Positions 59,159 to 64,000 of a DNA stretch of 64,000 bases are shown piece after piece; the first letter of the stretch is position 1; every line of letters begins with the position of its first letter. The notes under the pieces are model-generated. The model made no database searches and was not told where the DNA came from. It worked only from the letters and a program-made list of their open reading frames with translations. The stretch lies in the NCBI RefSeq assembly GCF_038562415.1, contig NZ_JBCFBA010000002.1:144232-208231 (forward strand), in the 5' to 3' direction. The DNA comes from Solidesulfovibrio sp. (lineage in GTDB: Bacteria > Desulfobacterota > Desulfovibrionia > Desulfovibrionales > Desulfovibrionaceae). The translations under genes were made by a program, and so were the position numbers.

Positions 59159-60616
59159 TCAGGCCACGTCCCAGCGCTGGCCGGCCGGGGTGTCCATGAC
59201 CGTGACGCCAAGGCCGGCCAGTGCGTCGCGGATGGCGTCGGAGCGGGCGAAATCCTTGGCCTGGCGGGCTTGCAGGCGGTCGGCCAGCAGGGCTTCGACC
59301 CGTGCGGCATCGATGCCCAGGCGCGCCGCGCGGCTGGCCTTGAGGGCCTCCAGGAAGGCTTCGGCGGGGCTGGCGAACACCCCGAGCACCGTGGCCCAGT
59401 CGGCCAGGTCGGCCAGGATGCGGCGCAGGACGTCGGCCGTTTCCCGGCTCTTGGCCAGGGTCTTGTCCTCCATGAGCCGGCCGGCCAGGCGCACCAGGCC
59501 GAAAACGTGGCCCAGGGCCTGGGCGGTGTTGAGGTCGTCGTCCATGGCCGCGGCGTAGCCTTCCTCGAGTTTGGCCAGTTCCTGGCCGATCTCGGCGGGC
59601 AGCTTCGTGCCGGACCATTTGGCCCGGGTCAGCGCCTGCTCCATTTGGGCCTTGGCGGCGTAGATGCGGCGCAGGCCCTTTTCCGCTTCGTCGAGGGCCT
59701 GGTCGGAATAGTCCAGCGGGCTGCGGTAGTGGGAGGAGACCAGGAAAAAGCGCAGCACCTCGGGCAGGTAGCGGGCGTAGATGTCGCGGATGGTGACGAA
59801 ATTGCCCAGCGATTTCGACATCTTTTCGGTGTTGATGCGCACGAAGCCGTTGTGGACCCAGTAGCGGCAGAATTCGCCGCCGGCCGCGGCCTCGCTCTGG
59901 GCGATCTCGTTTTCGTGATGGGGGAAGACCAGATCCTGGCCGCCGCCGTGGATGTCGATGGGGATGCCCAGGAGCTTTTCGCTCATGGCCGAGCATTCCA
60001 GGTGCCAGCCGGGCCTGCCCGGGCCGAAGGGGCTTTCCCAGACGGGCTCGCCGGGCTTGGAGGCCTTCCACAGGGCGAAATCCAGGGGGTCTTCCTTTTC
60101 CTCGCCCGGGGCCACCCGGGCGCCGGCCCGCATGTCCTCGAGGTCGCGGCCCGAGAGCTTGCCGTAGCCGTCAAAGGAGCGCACCCGGAAATAGACGTCC
60201 CCCGACGGCGTGCGGTAGGCGTGGCCGCTTTGGATGAGGCGCTCGGCCAGCCGGGCCATCTCGCCGATATATTCCGTGGCCTTGGGTTCGGCGTCGGGGC
60301 GCAGGATGCCGAGCCTGTCCATGTCCTCGTAGAAGGCGGCGATGTAGCGCTCGGCGATCTCGGTGGAAGACACGCCCTCGGCGTTGGCCTTCTTGATGAT
60401 CTTGTCGTCGACGTCGGTGAAGTTGCGCACGAAGGTCACGTCGAGCCCCTGGCGGCGCAGGTGGCGCACCAGCACGTCGAAGACCACGGACGAGCGGGCA
60501 TGCCCGATGTGGCACAGGTCATAGGCGGTGATGCCGCACACGTACATGGCCACCTTGCCCGGCCGGCGGGGGACGAAGGCCTCCTTGGTCCGGGTCATGG
60601 TGTTATAGAGCTGCAT
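59159..60616 (-). CDS. cysS: Cysteinyl-tRNA synthetase
   Basis: Charges tRNA-Cys. The 485-residue length is standard. The zinc Cys27 is in MYVCGITAYDL, HIGH lies at residues 36-39 (CHIGHARS), and KMSKS is in TEKMSKSLGNFVTI (about 264-277). The zinc-site phrase GWHLECSAMS and HHENEIAQSEA are also present. The C-terminal anticodon region is intact. The ATG at 60616 has AGGAGG; in-frame sequence above it is not conserved-looking. A strong hairpin (60721-60763) separates it from mop. Confidence 0.97.
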   Translation of the reverse strand: MQLYNTMTRTKEAFVPRRPGKVAMYVCGITAYDLCHIGHARSSVVFDVLVRHLRRQGLDVTFVRNFTDVDDKIIKKANAEGVSSTEIAERYIAAFYEDMDRLGILRPDAEPKATEYIGEMARLAERLIQSGHAYRTPSGDVYFRVRSFDGYGKLSGRDLEDMRAGARVAPGEEKEDPLDFALWKASKPGEPVWESPFGPGRPGWHLECSAMSEKLLGIPIDIHGGGQDLVFPHHENEIAQSEAAAGGEFCRYWVHNGFVRINTEKMSKSLGNFVTIRDIYARYLPEVLRFFLVSSHYRSPLDYSDQALDEAEKGLRRIYAAKAQMEQALTRAKWSGTKLPAEIGQELAKLEEGYAAAMDDDLNTAQALGHVFGLVRLAGRLMEDKTLAKSRETADVLRRILADLADWATVLGVFASPAEAFLEALKASRAARLGIDAARVEALLADRLQARQAKDFARSDAIRDALAGLGVTVMDTPAGQRWDVA

Positions 60617-60720
60617 GCCAAGCCTCCTGGAAAAGTCCCCACCTTTTGCAAAGGGGCAGGCTAAAGTCAAGGGATCACCGGGGGCCTTCCCCGGGCGGGC
60701 GAGGCTCGGCGCGGCCAAAC

Positions 60721-60763
60721 GGCGAAGGCCGGCGTTCCTGGCAAAGGAACGCCGGCCTTCGCC
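60721..60763. terminator. Strong hairpin between mop and cysS
   Basis: A perfect 19-bp stem, GGCGAAGGCCGGCGTTCCT (60721-60739) and its complement (60745-60763), with a five-base loop. It begins 18 bases after the mop stop on the minus strand and is followed by GTTTGG. Probably terminates mop transcription and insulates cysS. Confidence 0.8.
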
Positions 60764-60781
60764 GTTGGCGCGGTTCGGAAA

Positions 60782-60991
60782 CTAGTCGGTCACGACCATG
60801 ACGCTGGAGGCCTTGACCATGGCCTTGACCTTGGCGCCGGCCTTGAGGCCCATGGCCTCGGCGGACTCCTTGGTGATGACGGACACGATCTCGACGCCGG
60901 GGGCGGCTTCGATGACGATTTCGGCGTTGACCATGCCGATGGAAACCTTCTTGACGGTGCCGGGGATCAAGTTGCGGGCGCTGACTTTCAT
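60782..60991 (-). CDS. Molybdopterin/molybdate-binding Mop protein
   Basis: Single TOBE-domain protein of 69 residues, the size of molbindins. It begins MKVSARNLIPGTVKKVSIG and holds NAEIVIEAAPGVEIVSVITKESAEAMGL and GAKVKAMVKASSVMV, the pattern of Mop proteins that form hexamers binding molybdate or tungstate in the cytoplasm. ATG 60991 follows CAAGGAGACGCAGCC. No mod transporter gene is adjacent. It lies between the cysS and encapsulin groups. Confidence 0.93.
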   Translation of the reverse strand: MKVSARNLIPGTVKKVSIGMVNAEIVIEAAPGVEIVSVITKESAEAMGLKAGAKVKAMVKASSVMVVTD

Positions 60992-61121
60992 GGCTGCGTC
61001 TCCTTGCGGGGTTGTTGGTTGTTGGGCCGAACTGCGAACGCCTGCCTGGGTTGTGCGCTGCCGTTGGGAAAGAGATAGGACTTTTTTGAGTCACACGCAA
61101 ATTATTTTTTTCGTGTTAGTA

Positions 61122-61137
61122 ATGTTATCTTTAACAT
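61122..61137. promoter_or_regulatory. Candidate operator upstream of mop
   Basis: Six-base arms ATGTTA and TAACAT separated by TCTT, 131 bases before the mop start, in AT-rich DNA. It is shorter than, and not clearly the same as, ModE-type sites. The regulator is unknown. Confidence 0.3.
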
Positions 61138-61401
61138 CAATGGTTACAGTGCTATATGATTATGCAGTCACGAAATATAAAAAAGAGTGATAGTTCGTGT
61201 AAAAAAGAAACAGTCCTTTTTCAAGTGATTACGGTGTGTTGCCAGGAGACTCTGGATTTTCCGCGTCGCCCGGAATGTTACGAAGCTTCGCTGTCGGCCC
61301 GGCAGGGAATCCGCAGGGGCGCGGCACGGGACGGTGGCGGGGAGCCGCCCGGCGCCTGCCGGGTCTGGCCATGCCGGCCCGAGGATTGCGATCCCGCCGG
61401 C

Positions 61402-61440
61402 CGCCGTGTCCGGGCCCTGGGGAGCGGCCCGGACACGGCG
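61402..61440 (-). terminator. Hairpin after the encapsulin gene
   Basis: CGCCGTGTCCGGGCC (61402-61416) pairs perfectly with 61426-61440 across a nine-base loop. It lies 33 bases after the encapsulin stop on the minus strand. No T-run follows, so a role as terminator is probable, not proven. Confidence 0.6.
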
Positions 61441-61472
61441 CGCGAACGAACGGCCCGCAGCCGGGCCGAGCC

Positions 61473-62276
61473 CTATCCCTGCCAGTCCAGGCGCACGACC
61501 ACGGTCGGGTCGAGCACCTGGAAGGTGAAGGATTCCAGGAAGAAGAGTGAAACCTTCTCGGTGTCGTGGGAGGCGTAGCCGATGGCGATGTCGCCGCCGA
61601 GCGTCAACTCCAGGTCGCCGCCCCGGGTGGAGAGCAGGTAGGCCTCCTCCACGAAGGGGCTGACGATGACCTCGCCGCCGAGCATGGTCTCCAGGTACTG
61701 GGACAGGGGATAGCCGCGCACGTGGCCCGACAGGGCCACCCAGGTCTCGGGGCCGACCACCAGGGCGTAGGGACCCTCCACCGAGGTCTTGCGCAGGGCG
61801 GTCAGGCCCACGGACACCTTCTCGGCGATGTCCTCGGGATCCTTGGAAAGCTTAAGCCGCGTCTGGCTGGAGACATCCGACAGGCCCTTGATGCCGGCCG
61901 GGGCGAAGCCGTGGTAGACGGCCTCCTCCTCGAAGCGGGCCAGTTTCTCGGCCGCCTCGTCCAGGGCCGTGAGGTCGATGTCCTTGCCCCCCCGGGCGGC
62001 GTTGTCGATTTCGGCGATGTCCAGGGCGAAGGGCACCTTGACCTCGACCAGGGGTTTGACCTGGTGCAGGCCGTAGGTGATGCCGGACACGGACTGGGTC
62101 TTGGCGTATTCGATGCGCCCCAGCGGCACGGCGGCGTATTCCCAGCCCAGCGGGCCGGCCACGTCCACCACCCGGCGGGCGGACAGCATGTTGGTCAGGG
62201 TCTGGCGGGCGCGGTTGTCCACGGCCAGCCAGGCGGCGGCGGTGATGGGGGCGAGATCGCGCTTCAAAATGTCCAT
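61473..62276 (-). CDS. Family 1 encapsulin shell protein
   Basis: HK97-fold protein of 267 residues that self-assembles into a protein shell. Encapsulin family markers are MDILKRDLAPITAAAWLAVDNRARQTL-type N-terminal helix (residues 1-27), RRVVDVAGPLGWEYAAVPLG (about 34-53), VKPLVEVKVPFAL and the end FFLESFTFQVLDPTVVVRL (about 245-263). It lies 24 bases downstream of the gene for its cargo, an encapsulated ferritin that ends with a typical targeting peptide. The compartment stores oxidised iron away from the cytoplasm. The start ATG 62276 has AAGGAGA upstream. Confidence 0.94.
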   Translation of the reverse strand: MDILKRDLAPITAAAWLAVDNRARQTLTNMLSARRVVDVAGPLGWEYAAVPLGRIEYAKTQSVSGITYGLHQVKPLVEVKVPFALDIAEIDNAARGGKDIDLTALDEAAEKLARFEEEAVYHGFAPAGIKGLSDVSSQTRLKLSKDPEDIAEKVSVGLTALRKTSVEGPYALVVGPETWVALSGHVRGYPLSQYLETMLGGEVIVSPFVEEAYLLSTRGGDLELTLGGDIAIGYASHDTEKVSLFFLESFTFQVLDPTVVVRLDWQG

Positions 62277-62300
62277 GGCGTCTCCTTGTCCGTGAAGGAA

Positions 62301-62678
62301 TTAACGGTTGCCCTTGAGGCTGCCGATGCCCAGCGATCCGCCGGAGGCGGGTTTGCCGGCCGGGCCGGCCTCGCCTTCGCCGCCCGTGGCCGCGTCCTCC
62401 AGGGCCGTGATGTCGCCGCTGGTGAACAGGTAGGTCCGCATGGTCTCGTCCCATACGGGCATGTTGCGGCGCAGCCACTCCAGGCCCATGACCGCGTGCT
62501 CGATCTCCTCGTCGCGGTTGTGGGCCATGATGGCCTTGATCTGCGGGTCGCTGGCCGCGGCCACGCGTTGATGGTACCAGTTGATGGCTTCCAGCTCTTC
62601 CTTGATGCTGTTGAGTGCCCGGACGAAATCCCGGTCTTGGGGGGAAAGTTCGGCGATGGGCTCGTGATACTGATCCAT
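62301..62678 (-). CDS. Encapsulated ferritin (encapsulin cargo)
   Basis: Ferritin-like ferroxidase of 125 residues that works inside an encapsulin shell. Residues matching the active site of Rhodospirillum EncFtn are present in order: Glu28, Trp34, Tyr35, Glu58 and His61 (EELEAINWYHQ and NRDEEIEHAVMGLEWLRR), each four positions earlier than in that protein. EncFtn forms annular decamers with iron sites between subunits. The C-terminal SLGIGSLKG (about 115-123) is a typical cargo-loading peptide, after a Gly/Ala/Pro-rich linker. Start ATG 62678 follows AAGGAG. It is the first gene of the two-gene operon with encapsulin. Confidence 0.95.
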   Translation of the reverse strand: MDQYHEPIAELSPQDRDFVRALNSIKEELEAINWYHQRVAAASDPQIKAIMAHNRDEEIEHAVMGLEWLRRNMPVWDETMRTYLFTSGDITALEDAATGGEGEAGPAGKPASGGSLGIGSLKGNR

Positions 62679-62731
62679 GCGCGACTCCTTGGAATATCCC
62701 GCGAAAGGGCGGGGTACGTAGTATTGGCGTC

Positions 62732-62759
62732 ACTATGCCACAGGCGTGGCGGATTGCAA
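62732..62759 (-). promoter_or_regulatory. Candidate promoter of the encapsulin operon
   Basis: On the minus strand TTGCAA (62759-62754) and CATAGT (62737-62732) are 16 bases apart, about 55 bases before the cargo-gene start. This is a fair sigma-70-like match. No Fur or PerR box was recognised. Confidence 0.4.
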
Positions 62760-62797
62760 CGACAAGGAGCGAAAAAAAGAATCGCGGCGCTGAAGAA

Positions 62798-63430
62798 TCA
62801 GAGGAGGATCAGGTCCTTGAGTTCGTTGGCCTCGTTGTCGCGGGGCGGATAAAGGGGAGCCAGGGCCGCGGCCAGCCGGGCGACGGTTTCCGCGAGCGCC
62901 TCGGCCTGCCGCCCCTGCCGGATGCCGTCGGACAGGGCGGCCGCCGCCGTGTCGAGCACGGACCGGTCCAGTTTCCGGGCCAGGCCGCTGTCCGGCAGCA
63001 GGAAGACCAGCCGCTCGAAAACCGAAATGTAGACGAGCAGGGCGTTGCGCTCCCGGGTCTCGGCCAGGCCGTGGACGTAAAAGGCGGCCTGGGCCGCTTG
63101 CAGCGTCTCGTGGCGGGCGCGTTCGGGGGAGACGAACGGCCGTTTGAGCGCCGGCAGGCGCTTGGCGGCCTGGAAACCGGCCAGGGTGAACAGGCCGAAA
63201 TAGACCAGAAAAAGCCACATGCCCCGCGTGCCGCCAAGCAGGCTCAAGACCACGCCGGCCACCAGGCCGACCGTCAGGGCGCAGGCCAACTCGGCCTTGG
63301 GGTAGCTGTCGCTGGCCCCGACCACCATGGGCACGATTTCGGCGGCGGTTTGCGCCTCGGCGGCGCGCACCGCCTCCAAAATCCGCTTCTGTTCGTCGGG
63401 GGAGAAAAACGCCTGGGCCAGTCGTCGCAT
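62798..63430 (-). CDS. TPM-domain membrane protein
   Basis: Membrane-associated protein of 210 residues. The N-terminal part (about 5-50) has FFSPDEQKRILEAVRAAEAQTAAEIVPMVV, the start of a TPM (TLP18.3/Psb32/MOLO-1) fold. Hydrophobic helices (about 50-90) interrupt it. ETRERNALLVYISVFERLVFLLPD (about 126-149) matches the second half of TPM. Its role is unknown; TPM proteins are linked to photosystem repair in plants and receptor modulation in animals, but the bacterial role is unclear. It lies nine bases after the stop of a second TPM gene on the same strand, so the two form a pair. Confidence 0.82.
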   Translation of the reverse strand: MRRLAQAFFSPDEQKRILEAVRAAEAQTAAEIVPMVVGASDSYPKAELACALTVGLVAGVVLSLLGGTRGMWLFLVYFGLFTLAGFQAAKRLPALKRPFVSPERARHETLQAAQAAFYVHGLAETRERNALLVYISVFERLVFLLPDSGLARKLDRSVLDTAAAALSDGIRQGRQAEALAETVARLAAALAPLYPPRDNEANELKDLILL

Positions 63431-63439
63431 GTCCGCCTC

Positions 63440-64000
63440 CTACCAGCTTCCCGACGAGCCGCCGCCGCCGAAGGAACCGCCGCCGCCGGAGAACCCGCCG
63501 CCCCCGCCGCCGGACGAACCGCCACCAAAATAAAAGCCGCCCCCGCCGCCCCGGCCCGAACTGAAAAGGGCCGGGCCCACGAGCCCGAGCACCACGCCGG
63601 CCAGGCACAACAGCACCAGCAACCCCAGGCCCAGGCCGAAAAGCGCCCCGGCTCCGGGCAAAACCACCCCGGCGATGCCCGCCCGGGCCAGGGCCGGCAG
63701 CCGGGACAGGAAGGCCGTCAGCAGGATGGCCAGGATGAAAAGCCCGAAAAAGGCGTTGTCGTCGTTGTGGGAGCCCTGGCCGCCGCTTCCGGGGTCGGCC
63801 TTGTATTCGCCGCGCACGGCCTCGATGATGGCCGAAACGCCGTTTTCGATGCCGGCGTCGAACTTGCCGGCCTTAAATGACGGCACGATGGCGTAGTCGA
63901 TGATGCGCCCGGACAAGGCGTCGGTCAGCCGCCCCTCCAGGCCGTAGCCCACCTCGATGCGCACCTTGCGGTCGCCCTTGGCGACCAGCAGCAGCGCGCC
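63440..64000 (-). CDS. TPM-domain protein with glycine-rich tail (YgcG-like), 5' end cut by window
   Basis: The visible 186 codons lack the start, which lies past position 64000. The first part reads LLLVAKGDRKVRIEVGYGLEGRLTD-like TPM sequence ending IIDYAIVPSFKAGKFDAGI. It is followed by two hydrophobic helices (about residues 80-125 of the visible part) and a C-terminal tail made almost wholly of Gly and Ser with a final SGSW. This layout is typical of YgcG/DUF2207-neighbour TPM proteins anchored in the inner membrane with the TPM domain outside. It is paired with the next TPM gene (nine-base gap). Function unknown. An internal GTG at 63964 is not the true start because conserved TPM sequence extends upstream. 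Confidence 0.85.
   Translation of the reverse strand, partial: GALLLVAKGDRKVRIEVGYGLEGRLTDALSGRIIDYAIVPSFKAGKFDAGIENGVSAIIEAVRGEYKADPGSGGQGSHNDDNAFFGLFILAILLTAFLSRLPALARAGIAGVVLPGAGALFGLGLGLLVLLCLAGVVLGLVGPALFSSGRGGGGGFYFGGGSSGGGGGGFSGGGGSFGGGGSSGSW

Larger units (their letters stand above)
60992..61472. other. 481-base intergenic region between mop and encapsulin
   Basis: An AT-rich stretch (about 61080-61215) upstream of mop probably holds its promoter. It includes the inverted repeat ATGTTA (61122-61127) TCTT TAACAT (61132-61137), a candidate operator. The rest is GC-rich. A 15-bp hairpin lies at 61402-61440 behind the encapsulin gene. I recognised no RNA gene, riboswitch or protein gene here. 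Confidence 0.55.

Noticed and set aside
1-64000. CRISPR array, tRNA or rRNA genes
   Set aside because: No regularly spaced direct repeats of CRISPR type, no T-loop (GGTTCGA...) with acceptor stem and no rRNA stretches were recognised. A tRNAscan and Infernal run would settle this.

Overview
The window is high-GC bacterial chromosome, with coding DNA that looks to be well over 60% GC. It resembles a Desulfovibrionaceae sulfate reducer, probably close to Solidesulfovibrio/Desulfovibrio. That placement is inferred from gene content: a two-centre desulfoferrodoxin next to ferritin, 2-oxoacid:ferredoxin oxidoreductase, a Mop molybdopterin protein, DsrE-like and SagB-like proteins, and many chemotaxis or response-regulator parts. 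I supported 56 protein genes. I saw no rRNA, tRNA, CRISPR array, transposase or phage gene. The only strongly atypical DNA is the AT-rich island around 10.2-10.8 kb.

Layout. 1-4.7 kb: the 3'-truncated end of an M23 peptidase gene, then a stop/start-coupled pair made of a large MscS-type channel and a GluR0-like ligand-gated K+ channel. 4.9-9.2 kb: an RND efflux adaptor and pump. 9.3-15.3 kb: an ornithine cyclodeaminase-family enzyme, an AT-rich two-helix membrane protein, and two CPA2 (Kef-type) antiporters with a MarR regulator between them. 15.4-25.6 kb: an MFS exporter, a methyltransferase with a kinase-like tail, DUF599, an aminotransferase, glutaredoxin, a YdjM-like protein, a solute-binding protein, CheV, an amidase and an unrecognised membrane protein. 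25.7-30.4 kb: a thiamine-binding protein, PBP1C, a double-receiver protein, a FlgO-like lipoprotein and a proline-rich exported protein. 30.6-35.4 kb: desulfoferrodoxin, ferritin, KorAB, a SagB-type oxidoreductase and a DsrE-like protein. 35.5-43.0 kb, minus strand: rpoH-like sigma factor, TPR lipoprotein, LolB-like lipoprotein, rpiB, transketolase and class II fructose-1,6-bisphosphatase. 43.1-49.5 kb, plus strand: metH, a TlpA-like protein, a short ArgA-like acetyltransferase, a phosphoribosyltransferase, a zinc-ribbon/DUF3426 protein and radA. 49.6-56.7 kb: a tightly coupled treZ / GH57 / treY operon that would turn alpha-glucan into trehalose. 56.7-64.0 kb, minus strand: an MBL-fold protein, SGNH hydrolase, cysS, mop, encapsulin with its encapsulated ferritin, and two TPM-domain proteins, the last cut by the window edge.

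Functional themes. (i) Ion and osmotic control: MscS, the iGluR-type K+ channel, two Kef-type antiporters and trehalose synthesis. (ii) Iron and oxygen defence: superoxide reductase plus ferritin, and separately an encapsulin ferritin compartment. (iii) Envelope maintenance: M23 peptidase, amidase, PBP1C, lipoproteins. (iv) Central carbon: tkt, rpiB, glpX, korAB.

The least explained signals are two intergenic repeat families. One is a double-hairpin element, four copies, always just downstream of a gene and in the same orientation. Its stem varies between copies while mostly staying paired. The other is an AT-rich element with GTGTCGCG ends lying between convergent genes. Nothing here can be firmly called a new system. 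The MscS/iGluR pair and the repeat families are the best candidates for follow-up.
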